In this document: positions 25,381 through 32,985 of the stretch, piece by piece
How positions within the stretch are numbered: position 1 is the stretch's first letter
How the letters are laid out: every line of letters starts with the position of its first letter
NCBI GenBank assembly: GCA_963825505.1
Contig: CAWGTL010000008.1
Coordinates: 248,001 to 312,000, forward strand
From: JBBQSN01 sp963825505
GTDB taxonomy: Bacteria > Actinomycetota > Actinomycetes > Actinomycetales > CAWJMD01
Direction of reading: 5' to 3'
Length of the DNA stretch: 64,000 bases
Notes under the pieces: model-generated
Database searches by the model: none
Seen by the model: the letters and a program-made list of their open reading frames with translations, nothing else
Told to the model about the DNA's origin: nothing
Translations under genes and position numbers: made by a program

Positions 25381-26205
25381 TCACGACGTGCTCGCCGCGC
25401 GGCGAGGCGGCCAGGTGGCGGGTGGTCGCTGCGACGCGCGCCAGGAGGTGACGACCTCCTGGGACACCGCCGGGTCGGCCACGTTCGTGCGCCAGGCGTC
25501 GTCGAGCTGCTCGACGGTCCGGGCGCCGTCCCGTCGCTCGGGGCAACGGGCCAGCTCGCGCTCCAGCGCGGTGCGGTACGCGTCGTCGGCGAAGGGGTCC
25601 TTCCCGGGCCGGTCGCGCGGGACGAGCAGCACGTCGCCGCGGGGAAGGTGCCTCCGCTCGGCGTCGTCGCGGTCCACGACGACGAGGGAGGCGCTCGCCA
25701 CGGAGTGCAACGGGTCCTCTGCTCCGTGCGGCGCGCTCACGCCCTCGACGGCGAGACCCGGGACGTCGCAGAGCTCGCGCTCCCACCGTGCCAGCGTCGA
25801 TCCACCGGACGACCCCTCGGACCCGGGCTGCGCCACCAGGACGAGCAGCAGCGCGTCACCGCGCCGGAGCGCCTCCTCGACGGCGACGCGGACGACGTCC
25901 GGGTCCCTGGCCGTCCCGTGCAGGACGGCGACGACCGTGCGCCGCCCGGCCGGCGCACCGACGTCGACAGCCAGGACGGGGCAGCGGACCGAGTCGAGGA
26001 TCTGCTCCTCGCCCAGCCCCGCCCGCGACACGACGACGAGGTCGCCGGCCTCGCCCGGACGGCGTCCGGTGCCCGCGGTGGGGATGACACGCAGCCGTGC
26101 GTGTCGCGAGTCCGCCTCGTCCTGAGCCCGGGCGAGCACGCCGACGAGATCGTCGGAGCGGCGGGTGACCACCAGCACCTCGGGTCGCGTGGTCTCGTGC
26201 GGCAT
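25381..26205 (-). CDS. USP-like protein with degenerate ATP site, C-terminus frameshifted
   Basis: 274 aa from ATG 26205. Two USP-like halves are seen (EVLVVTRRSDDLVGVLARAQ... and RTVVAVLHGTARDPDVVRVA...), but the ATP-binding GxxGx9G(S/T) motif is missing from both, so nucleotide binding is doubtful. The last 20 residues (after VVTSW) look unlike protein. Downstream, frames with strong G/C third positions read RVAATTRHLAASPRGEHVV and then GGTVVGWRDALATAVPVVLV, continuing to a TGA at 25253-25251 that overlaps the PPDK start as ATGA. An intact ancestor probably ended there and was coupled to PPDK. It may now be truncated, or the sequence may have two small errors near 25375-25440. Confidence 0.65.
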   Translation of the reverse strand: MPHETTRPEVLVVTRRSDDLVGVLARAQDEADSRHARLRVIPTAGTGRRPGEAGDLVVVSRAGLGEEQILDSVRCPVLAVDVGAPAGRRTVVAVLHGTARDPDVVRVAVEEALRRGDALLLVLVAQPGSEGSSGGSTLARWERELCDVPGLAVEGVSAPHGAEDPLHSVASASLVVVDRDDAERRHLPRGDVLLVPRDRPGKDPFADDAYRTALERELARCPERRDGARTVEQLDDAWRTNVADPAVSQEVVTSWRASQRPPATWPPRRAASTS

Positions 26206-26253
26206 CCTCCTCACCTCCTCCTCCAGCCTGCGGCACCCCGTGCCGGTGGGGGA

Positions 26254-26267
26254 GGGGCGAAGGTCCC
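26254..26267 (-). promoter_or_regulatory. DosR-box-like site 6
   Basis: On the minus strand GGGACCTTCGCCCC, 48 bp upstream of the ATG at 26205 and oriented towards the USP-like/PPDK operon. It differs by two bases from the two DUF1876 sites. Confidence 0.4.
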
Positions 26268-26314
26268 TGCTCGGCCGCCGTCGGCGCCCCTCACCCTCGT
26301 CCGCTCGGCCGTGC

Positions 26315-26326
26315 GGACCTTGGTCC
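26315..26326. promoter_or_regulatory. DosR-box-like site 7
   Basis: GGACCTTGGTCC: arms GGACC and GGTCC pair perfectly around TT. It is 98 bp before the USP start at 26413 and 109 bp before the divergent start at 26205. Confidence 0.45.
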
Positions 26327-26412
26327 TGCCCTGGGGGGTCCACCGGCTCTTCTCCCGCACCCACCGCCGACGCACGGTGGGACCGTCCGCCCTGAGAGAG
26401 ATTGGACCTGAG

Positions 26413-27333
26413 ATGAGCCCCCACCGCGGCTTCGACGACACCCCGTTCACGCCGAGTCGCGTCGTGCTCGCCTACGACGGGTCGGCACCCGCCATCACGG
26501 CGTTGGAGACCGCTGCCGGCCTGGCCCGGGACAGGGGCGTCGAGCTCGTCCTGGTCTGCTCGGTGCAGCACCCCGACCAGGCCACGCTCCGGTGGTCGGT
26601 CGACTCGGCGCGCACGATCCTGGACGCAGCGCTCGACCGGTGCCGGGCCACGCTCGGGGTGCCGCGCACCACCGGACACCTGGGCGTCGGCTCGGCCGTG
26701 CGCGAGGTCCTCGACGTCGCGCGCCCGGACGACCTGCTCGTCGTCGGCACGCACAGCAGCGGGGTCGTGGCCAGGGCGCTGATGGGATCCACGAGCAGCG
26801 CGCTGGTGACGAGGGCTCGTCAGCCGGTCCTGGTCGTGCGAGAGGCCGCGGTGGCGCCGCAGGCGCCGGTCGTGGTCGGCGTCGACGGTTCGCCGTCCTG
26901 CGCCGCCGCAGTGCGCCTTGCTGCGGCCCACGCCGATGCCGCCGAAGTCCCTCTCCTCGCCGTCGCGGCGGCCCCACCCCTGGTCGACGCCAGCGGGTAC
27001 CTGACGGGGCCGAGTCAGACGCAGGTGGAGCGCGCGGCGGCCGAGCTCGCGGAGGCCGTCGCCGGGTTGGCGGACCGGTACCCGGACCTCGTGGTGCAGC
27101 AGGAGGTGGACCGTGCCCACCCCGTCGAGGCCCTGGTGCGTGCCTCCCGCCACGCGAGGCTCCTCGTCGTCGGGAGCAGGGGCAGGAGCGGTCTGCGATC
27201 GATCGGGCTCGGGTCGGTCAGCCGCAAGGTCGTCCAGCTCGCCCACTGCTCGGTCCTCGTGGTTCCCGCGAGCCGCACGCGGACACCGGTCCCGTCGCCG
27301 GATCCTGCCGTCGTCGAGCACCCCGTCGGGTGA
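26413..27333 (+). CDS. universal stress protein, tandem UspA domains
   Basis: 306 aa. Domain one starts SRVVLAYDGSAPAITALETA and ends GTHSSGVVARALMGSTSS, where the second Gly of GxxG is Ser. Domain two starts APVVVGVDGSPSCAAAVRLA and ends GSRGRSGLRSIGLGSVS, a complete ATP motif. It closely resembles the USP at 10878 in domain order and in GTHS/G...VARxLxGSTSS and ADRYPDLVV blocks, so the two are paralogues. ATG 26413 has only a weak ribosome site. A membrane protein gene follows after 6 bp, so the two are an operon. Confidence 0.9.
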   Translation: MSPHRGFDDTPFTPSRVVLAYDGSAPAITALETAAGLARDRGVELVLVCSVQHPDQATLRWSVDSARTILDAALDRCRATLGVPRTTGHLGVGSAVREVLDVARPDDLLVVGTHSSGVVARALMGSTSSALVTRARQPVLVVREAAVAPQAPVVVGVDGSPSCAAAVRLAAAHADAAEVPLLAVAAAPPLVDASGYLTGPSQTQVERAAAELAEAVAGLADRYPDLVVQQEVDRAHPVEALVRASRHARLLVVGSRGRSGLRSIGLGSVSRKVVQLAHCSVLVVPASRTRTPVPSPDPAVVEHPVG

Positions 27334-27339
27334 GCCGTC

Positions 27340-28401
27340 ATGGCGTTGCAGGCTCCCTCGCCGACCGGCCGCGTGCCGGCGCGCGAGCACGCACCGAGAG
27401 CAGTTGTGCCCCTGCGGATCTGGATCCTGGCCCTGGCCGCCGCCGAGTCCGTCGGCATGCTCGCGGCCGCTGCCGCCGCGCGGACGGTCACCAGCGTCTT
27501 CGGTGAGACACCGCGCGGCGCAGACGCCCTCGGCGCCCTCGGCGTCCTCGTGGCGGGCGGACTGGTCGAGGCGACCGGCCTCGCCATCGCGACGGCACTG
27601 CTGCTCGGCCGGCACCTACCAGGGCTGAGACGCCGGCGACTGGCGGCGGTCACCGTCCTGGTCGGGGCGACCGGGTGGGCGCTGGGTTCGGTCCCGGGCG
27701 TCCTCGCGTCGACGGGCGGCGGCGGGTCCGCACCACCGTGGTGGTGGGTGCTCGGCGCCGGCGCCCTGCTGGGTGCCTTCACCGGCGCGCTGCTCGGCGG
27801 GTCGCAGTCGCTCGTCCTGCGCCGGCTCGTCCCGCACCCCGTCCGCTGGGCTCTGGCGAGTGCTGCCGGGTGGACAGCGGCGATGGCGATCATCATGGTC
27901 GCCGCCACCGCACCAGACGCTGCCACGCCGACGGTCGCCGTCCTGGGCACGGCGGCCGCCGCGGGGGCGGTGGCGGGCGCGGTCCTCGGGGCCGTGCTGG
28001 GCACGGCGGCTCTCACCGTCGATGGTGCGACCTTCACCTCGACCGTGGTCGCGCAGCTGCTGCGCGGACCCGCTCGGGCCGTGCTCGGGCACCACCTCGT
28101 GGTGCTGCGCGTGCGAGGAAGCGCCAGTGGACGGCTGCGGGAGGTACCGGTGTCGGTGGCTGGTGACCGGGAGGGGTGGGTGGTGCTCGTCTCGCACGCG
28201 GAGCGCAAGCGCTGGTGGCGCAACCTGCGTCGGCCGGCACCGGTGGAGGTGCTCCACCGAGGGGTGTGGTGGTCGACGACCGGCGAGGTCCTGCGGCCCG
28301 ACGGTCCGGAGGCGCGGTGGGCGAGGACGACCTACCTGCGGGCGCACCCGCGGACCCGCCTGGACGACGTCGACGTCCTGGTCCGCCTGCGCCGGCCGTG
28401 A
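27340..28401 (+). CDS. membrane protein with a C-terminal Ddn-like (DUF385) domain
   Basis: 353 aa. Residues about 25-235 hold six or so hydrophobic segments (IWILALAAAESVGMLAAAAA, WWWVLGAGALLGAFTGALLG, AAGAVAGAVLGAVLGTAALT). The soluble C-terminal part (about 255-353) reads VVLRVRGSASGRLREVPVSV, then GWVVLVSHAERKRWWRNLRR and VEVLHRGVWWSTTGEVL. This order (R-G-x-x-S-G-xx-R, then WWRNL) recalls the deazaflavin (F420)-dependent nitroreductase/Ddn split-barrel family, whose mycobacterial members belong to the DosR regulon. The match is by eye and the fusion to a membrane domain is unusual. It is downstream of a USP with a 6-bp gap. Confidence 0.6.
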   Translation: MALQAPSPTGRVPAREHAPRAVVPLRIWILALAAAESVGMLAAAAAARTVTSVFGETPRGADALGALGVLVAGGLVEATGLAIATALLLGRHLPGLRRRRLAAVTVLVGATGWALGSVPGVLASTGGGGSAPPWWWVLGAGALLGAFTGALLGGSQSLVLRRLVPHPVRWALASAAGWTAAMAIIMVAATAPDAATPTVAVLGTAAAAGAVAGAVLGAVLGTAALTVDGATFTSTVVAQLLRGPARAVLGHHLVVLRVRGSASGRLREVPVSVAGDREGWVVLVSHAERKRWWRNLRRPAPVEVLHRGVWWSTTGEVLRPDGPEARWARTTYLRAHPRTRLDDVDVLVRLRRP

Positions 28402-28547
28402 CCGACCACCGCCGTCGGGCCGGACCCGCTGCAAGCGGTCATGGGGGTGATGGCCGCGGCGATCGCCGGGTGCGGGATCCGCCGTCGCCGCGGCTGAACC
28501 AACGCGTGACGGTCAGCCGGCGCATGCGGCGCACCCGTGGCAGACGA

Positions 28548-28581
28548 CCGCCCCGGACACCTTGGGAGGTGGCCGGGGCGG
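28548..28581. terminator. hairpin between convergent genes
   Basis: CCGCCCCGG (28548-28556) and CCGGGGCGG (28573-28581) form a perfect 9-bp GC stem with a 16-nt loop, about 49 bp after the glnA stop on the minus strand and 147 bp after the membrane protein stop. The remaining bases of 28402-28629 show no gene. Confidence 0.5.
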
Positions 28582-28629
28582 CGTCCGTGCAGGTCGGGGG
28601 CTCACGCGGGTGAGCCGGACCGCGGGGGA

Positions 28630-30054
28630 TCAGCAGTCGTAGTACATCTCGAACTCGTGCGGGTGCGGGCGGAACCGGATCGGGTCGATCTCCTTGGTGC
28701 GCTTGTACTCGATCCAGGTCTCGACCAGGTCGGGGGTGAACACGTCGCCCTCGGTGAGGTACTCGTGGTCCTCCTCGAGCGCGTCGAGCACCGCGCCCAG
28801 CGAGCCCGGGACCTGCGGGATCGACGCGTGCTCCTCCGGCGGCAGCTCGTAGAGGTCCTTGTCGACCGGGTCTGCCGGCTCGATCCGGTTCTTGATGCCG
28901 TCGAGGCCGGCCATCAGCATCGCCGAGAACGCCAGGTACGGGTTCGACGACGGGTCGGGCACGCGGAACTCGATCCGCTTCGCCTTCGGGTTGGATCCGG
29001 TGATCGGGATCCGGACGCAGGCCGAGCGGTTGCGGGCCGAGTACACCAGGTTGACCGGCGCCTCGTAGCCCGGCACCAGCCGGTGGAACGAGTTCATCGT
29101 CGGGTTGGTGAACGCGAGCAGCGACGGCGCGTGCTTGAGCAGGCCGCCGATGTACCAGCGCGCCGTGTCGGACAGGCCGCCGTAGCCGCGCTCGTCGTAG
29201 AACAGCGGGTCTCCGTCCTTCCACAGCGACTGGTGCACGTGCATGCCGGAGCCGTTGTCGCCGAAGAGGGGCTTCGGCATGAAGGTCGCGGTCTTGCCGA
29301 AGGCGTGGGCGACGTTCTTCACCACGTACTTGAACAGCATCACCTTGTCGGCGGACTTGGCGAGGGCGTCGAAGCGGTAGTTGATCTCGGCCTGTCCCGC
29401 CGTACCGACCTCGTGGTGCGAGCGCTCGACCTGCAGGCCGAGGGCGTCGAGCTCGGTGCAGATCGCGTCGCGCAGGTCGGCGAAGTGGTCGACCGGCGGC
29501 ACCGGGAAGTACCCGCCCTTGTACGGAGTCTTGTGCCCGAGGTTGCCGCCCTCCTCGACGCGACCGCTGTTCCAGGCGCCCTCGATGGAGTCGATGTAGT
29601 AGTAGCCGGCGTTCTGCTTGGTCTCGAACCGCACGTCGTCGAAGATGTAGAACTCCGCCTCGGGGGCGAAGAACGCGGTGTCGGCGATGCCGGTGGAGCG
29701 CAGGTACGCCTCGGCCTTCGAGGCCACCTGCCGCGGGTCGCGGCTGTACGGCTCGTCGGTGAGCGGGTCGGTGATGCTGAAGTTGATGTTGAGCGTCTTG
29801 GCCGTCCGGAACGGGTCGATGTAGGCGGTCTCCACGTCGGGGATCAGCTTCATGTCCGACTCGTGGATCGCCTGGAACCCACGGATCGACGAGCCGTCGA
29901 ACATCTGCCCGTCGGTGAAGAACGCCTCGTCGACCGACGCGGCCGGGACGTTGAAGTGCTGCATCTGGCCTGGCAGGTCGCAGAACCGGACGTCGATGAA
30001 CTTGACGTCCTCGTCCTTGAGGTACTTGAGCACCTCGGCGGCGTCCTTGAACAT
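28630..30054 (-). CDS. glnA: glutamine synthetase, type I
   Basis: 474 aa, standard for dodecameric GSI, which makes glutamine from glutamate, ammonia and ATP. It starts MFKDAAEVLKYLKDEDVKFI, has the FDGSSIRGFQ loop near residue 55, the metal-binding FAPEAEFYIFD near 130, and GSGMHVHQSLWKDGD near 265. KDLYELPPEE near 400 carries the tyrosine that GlnE adenylylates, so post-translational control is expected. A four-box GlnR site lies 76 bp upstream. The gene is followed by a GC hairpin and appears monocistronic. Confidence 0.97.
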   Translation of the reverse strand: MFKDAAEVLKYLKDEDVKFIDVRFCDLPGQMQHFNVPAASVDEAFFTDGQMFDGSSIRGFQAIHESDMKLIPDVETAYIDPFRTAKTLNINFSITDPLTDEPYSRDPRQVASKAEAYLRSTGIADTAFFAPEAEFYIFDDVRFETKQNAGYYYIDSIEGAWNSGRVEEGGNLGHKTPYKGGYFPVPPVDHFADLRDAICTELDALGLQVERSHHEVGTAGQAEINYRFDALAKSADKVMLFKYVVKNVAHAFGKTATFMPKPLFGDNGSGMHVHQSLWKDGDPLFYDERGYGGLSDTARWYIGGLLKHAPSLLAFTNPTMNSFHRLVPGYEAPVNLVYSARNRSACVRIPITGSNPKAKRIEFRVPDPSSNPYLAFSAMLMAGLDGIKNRIEPADPVDKDLYELPPEEHASIPQVPGSLGAVLDALEEDHEYLTEGDVFTPDLVETWIEYKRTKEIDPIRFRPHPHEFEMYYDC

Positions 30055-30129
30055 CCATTCCTCCTCGTCGGCGCGCCCGTGCGGGCGGCCCAGCGGGTGT
30101 CGGGTCGTGGGCGACGCTAGGGCGGGGCA

Positions 30130-30167
30130 GTTTCCCGTCGGTGTCCCTCATGTTTCCCCGGCGTTAC
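30130..30167 (-). promoter_or_regulatory. GlnR-type nitrogen box of glnA
   Basis: On the minus strand the order is GTAAC-n6-GAAAC-n6-GACAC-n6-GAAAC, with all three spacers exactly 6 bp. This is the a1-b1-a2-b2 pattern described for actinobacterial GlnR at glnA and amtB promoters. It ends 76 bp before the glnA start. Confidence 0.75.
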
Positions 30168-30218
30168 GTCGCGGCGGCCTCGAACCTACCGCCAGCGGGC
30201 GGGCGCGGACGGTCGGGC

Positions 30219-30224
30219 TAGCCT
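30219..30224 (+). promoter_or_regulatory. -10 element for a leaderless transcript
   Basis: TAGCCT lies 6 bp before the GTG start of the RDD gene at 30231, with no ribosome site. It implies a leaderless mRNA. Confidence 0.45.
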
Positions 30225-30230
30225 CGTCCC

Positions 30231-30674
30231 GTGGTCGACCGCCGTGACGTCGCGTCCTGGATGGAGGGCCCGCCGTCCGCCCAGGAGCGCGGGCTCGGGT
30301 ACCCCGGGGAGCACCTCGGGCTGCCCGAGCAGGGCAGCGGCTCGGTGGCCCGGGTGCCGCGCCGGCTCGCCGCGCTCGTTCTGGACTGGCTCGGCTGCCT
30401 GCTCGTCTCCAGCGCGTTCTTCGACGGCGACCCCTGGGCCACCCTCGGGGTCTTCGCGGCCTTGCACGTCCTGACCGTCGGCACGATCGGCGCGAGCCCG
30501 GGGCACGCGCTGCTCGGGATGCGGCTGCAGCGGCTCGACGGTCGCTGGGCCGGCCCGCTGCCGGCGCTCGTCCGCACCGTCCTGCTCTGCCTCGTCGTCC
30601 CCGCGGTCGTCTACGACCGCGACCAGCGCGGGCTGCACGACCGGGCCGTGCGGACGGTGCTGGTCCGCCGCTAG
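30231..30674 (+). CDS. RDD-family membrane protein
   Basis: 147 aa. The family signature is present: an Arg before TM1 (VPRRLAALVLDWLGCLLVSS, where R and D are the conserved pair), a second hydrophobic segment (WATLGVFAALHVLTVGTIGA), GHALLGMRLQRLDG, and a final VYDRDQRGLHDRAVRTVLVR, which is the conserved D-x-x-x-R-G-L-H-D-x-x-A-x-T/V tail. Function of RDD proteins is generally unknown; some act in Na+ transport. The gene begins 64 bp beyond the GlnR site on the other strand and ends in a 4-bp overlap with the convergent flavoprotein gene. Confidence 0.88.
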   Translation: MVDRRDVASWMEGPPSAQERGLGYPGEHLGLPEQGSGSVARVPRRLAALVLDWLGCLLVSSAFFDGDPWATLGVFAALHVLTVGTIGASPGHALLGMRLQRLDGRWAGPLPALVRTVLLCLVVPAVVYDRDQRGLHDRAVRTVLVRR

Positions 30675-31363
30675 CCCGCCGCCGGCGCCTCGTCGCCCAC
30701 AGCCTGCCGCGGGGTCGGTACCGCGACCGCGACCGCGAGCTCGGCCGCGAGCCGCACCGCCTCGGCCGTCGCCCGACCGATGGCGGCTGCCTTCAGCTCG
30801 GGTCCCATGTCCACCGGCTGGGCGTGGACGAAGTGCAGCTCGGGGACGCCGCAGAACCCGAAGATCGCGCGCAGGTAGGGCTCCTGGAAGTCGAAGGCGT
30901 GCATCGGTCCGCCCGCGGAGTAGTCGCCGCCTCGGCTCGTGAGGAACACGATCCGCCGGTCGTGGCACAGCCCGTGCGGGATCCCCTGCTCGTCGTACCG
31001 GAACAGGTACCCGGGCTGGACGACGGCGTCGATGTAGTACTTCAGGGCGTAGGGGATGTTGAAGTTCCACATCGGCGAGGACACCACCACCAGGTCGGTG
31101 GTCATGAACTGGTCGATCAGGCTCTCGATCTCGGCCCACGCGGGCTGGTGCCGCGGCCCCACCCGCAGACCGAGCATCAGCGCGTACTTGGTGTGGATGT
31201 TCATCCCGGCGACCGCCGGCAGCTCGTCCTCGTACAGGTCGAGCCGCTCCACCTCGAGGTCGGGCACCTTCTCTCGCAGCGCGTTGAGGAAGGCAGCGGT
31301 CACGGTCAGGGTGCTCGACTCCGCGGCGGGCCTGGGGGTGGCGACGACATTCAGGACTCGCAT
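30671..31363 (-). CDS. FMN-dependent NADH-azoreductase-like flavoprotein
   Basis: 230 aa from ATG 31363 (the frame stays open much longer, but conservation begins here at MRVLNVVATPRPAAESSTLT, the flavodoxin-like FMN phosphate loop). SSPMWNFNIPYALKYYIDAV near residue 101 and FLTSRGGDYSAGG near 145 match the AzoR/NQO family, in which PMxNFxxPxxLK contacts FMN. Such enzymes reduce quinones or azo compounds by two electrons with NAD(P)H. The 167 bp between it and the allG-like gene upstream, and the lack of a ribosome site, suggest a separate promoter. Confidence 0.87.
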   Translation of the reverse strand: MRVLNVVATPRPAAESSTLTVTAAFLNALREKVPDLEVERLDLYEDELPAVAGMNIHTKYALMLGLRVGPRHQPAWAEIESLIDQFMTTDLVVVSSPMWNFNIPYALKYYIDAVVQPGYLFRYDEQGIPHGLCHDRRIVFLTSRGGDYSAGGPMHAFDFQEPYLRAIFGFCGVPELHFVHAQPVDMGPELKAAAIGRATAEAVRLAAELAVAVAVPTPRQAVGDEAPAAG

Positions 31364-31530
31364 GGGTTGCCTCGTCAGGAGAGAGGGTGGCCCGAGTGTG
31401 ACGAGACGCGGCTCCCCGAGCCGGACGCGTGGCGAGGGTGCGGCACCAGAGAACCGATCCGTGGACACCACGTCAAGGGGCAGGTCGGACCTGCGCCGAT
31501 TGTCGTCCCTCCGCGATCGGCGGTCAGCCG

Positions 31531-32985
31531 TCAGCCGGCCGCCTCCGCGAGGGCGCGCAGGGCGGCGGTGAAGCACTCCGCGGGCGGTGTGACGAGCCCG
31601 GCGCCGACCTGGCCCGTGCCGGCGACCTTGCCGGCCATCCCGGTGTTGATCTGCGGCAGGACCCCGGTGCGCACCACGGCGGTGACGTCGATCCCGACCG
31701 GGGTGCCGCGGAAGCCCATCGACGCGATCTGGAACGCCGGGTGCTCGCCGAGGGTGATCTCGTACATCCGCCGGGTCGTGCGCACCGCCGTGCCGGAGTC
31801 GCCGCCGACGAAGGCGACGATCGCGGGAGCGGCCGCCATCGCGAAGCCGCCGATGCCGGCGGTCTCGGTGATGGCGGAGTCGCCGATGTCGGGGTTGGCG
31901 TCGTCCGGCCCGTAGGAGCCGAGGAAGAGACCTTCCGGGACGAGGGCCGGGGCGGTGAACCACCGGTCGCCCGTGCCCGAGACCTGGACGCCGAAGTCGG
32001 TGCCGTTACGTGCCATCGCCACCACGAGCGTCGAGCCCGGGACGTCGCGGCCGGCGTCGAGCGCGAGCTTGCACGCCGGCATCACCAGGTTGAGGAAGAA
32101 GTGGTCGTTGCCGTTGCAGAAGCGCACGACCTCGGCGACCTGGCGCGGCTCGGCACCGAGCTCGAGCAGCTCCGGCACCAGCTCGCGCACCAGCATCATC
32201 GTCCCGGCCCGGTTGCGGTTGTGGCCCTCGTCCCCCATCTGCAGCATCTGCGCGACGATCGCGCGCACGTCGACCGGCCCGGCCTCGGACCCGACCCGCC
32301 GACGCACGGCCTGCTGCAGCAGCGGCCCGAGGACCGACGACATCCACCGCAGCCGCTCGACCACCTCGGGCCCGAAGGCGCCGTACCGCAGCACCTTGCC
32401 CAGACCCTCGTTGAGCGTGCAGAAGGCGGTGCGCCCGTTCGAGGGGTCGCGCAGCTCGAACACCCACATCGACGGGCTGACCACCCCGGCCATCGGGCCG
32501 ACCGCCGAGTGGTGGTGGCACGGATCGAGCGTGATCGCCGAGCCGTCGCGCAGCGCCCCTGCCGCGAGCAGCCGCTCGGCCTCGTCCGCGTCGTCGGCCA
32601 GGCCCTCGAGCAGCATCGCGCCGACCAGCGCTCCTCGCAGCGGTCCGGACGCGCGGTCCCAGCCGATGGGCGGGCCGGCGTGCAGGAACGTACCGGGAGC
32701 CAGACCGAGCGCCTCGGACGCCGGCCGCACGTCGACGAGCACGGCGCCGGACGCCAGCACGCGTTCCAGGGCGGTGCGGTTCGCTTCGGCGCGTCGCGGG
32801 TCGGCCAGCACCGCGGCCAGGTCGGCCTCGGTGCCCACCGGCGGCGGGCGCCAGTCGACCGGGTGGGTGGCCACCGCCTGGTCGGCCAGCGCCTCGGCGA
32901 ACAGGCTGACGCCGACCGTCGTCACCGACGACGGACCGACGAGCAGGTCGGACACGCTGGGGGACAACGCGTTCGGGGAGCTCAC
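31531..32985 (-). CDS. DUF1116 (YlbE/AllG-like) subunit of oxamate carbamoyltransferase
   Basis: 484 aa. Blocks such as ITLDPCHHHSAVGPMAGVVS, NEGLGKVLRYGAFG, GDEGHNRNRAGT and VVAMARNGTDFGVQVSGTG are characteristic of DUF1116. In E. coli the corresponding YlbE acts with FdrA and YlbF as a three-subunit oxamate carbamoyltransferase (AllFGH) at the end of anaerobic allantoin use, transferring carbamoyl to phosphate. Here the gene is last of allH-allF-allG with 4-bp overlaps, which supports the same complex. The DPCHHH cluster may be metal-binding (inference). Confidence 0.82.
   Translation of the reverse strand: MSSPNALSPSVSDLLVGPSSVTTVGVSLFAEALADQAVATHPVDWRPPPVGTEADLAAVLADPRRAEANRTALERVLASGAVLVDVRPASEALGLAPGTFLHAGPPIGWDRASGPLRGALVGAMLLEGLADDADEAERLLAAGALRDGSAITLDPCHHHSAVGPMAGVVSPSMWVFELRDPSNGRTAFCTLNEGLGKVLRYGAFGPEVVERLRWMSSVLGPLLQQAVRRRVGSEAGPVDVRAIVAQMLQMGDEGHNRNRAGTMMLVRELVPELLELGAEPRQVAEVVRFCNGNDHFFLNLVMPACKLALDAGRDVPGSTLVVAMARNGTDFGVQVSGTGDRWFTAPALVPEGLFLGSYGPDDANPDIGDSAITETAGIGGFAMAAAPAIVAFVGGDSGTAVRTTRRMYEITLGEHPAFQIASMGFRGTPVGIDVTAVVRTGVLPQINTGMAGKVAGTGQVGAGLVTPPAECFTAALRALAEAAG

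Noticed and set aside
22627..26400. Plus-strand open frame of more than 1200 codons opposite PPDK and the USP-like gene.
   Set aside because: It is the His/Gly/Arg-rich shadow of the PPDK frame; only the piece from 26413 (a USP) matches a protein family.
28441..28498. Short plus-strand ORF MGVMAAAIAGCGIRRRRG after the membrane protein gene.
   Set aside because: Too short, no ribosome site, and the composition fits random GC-rich sequence.
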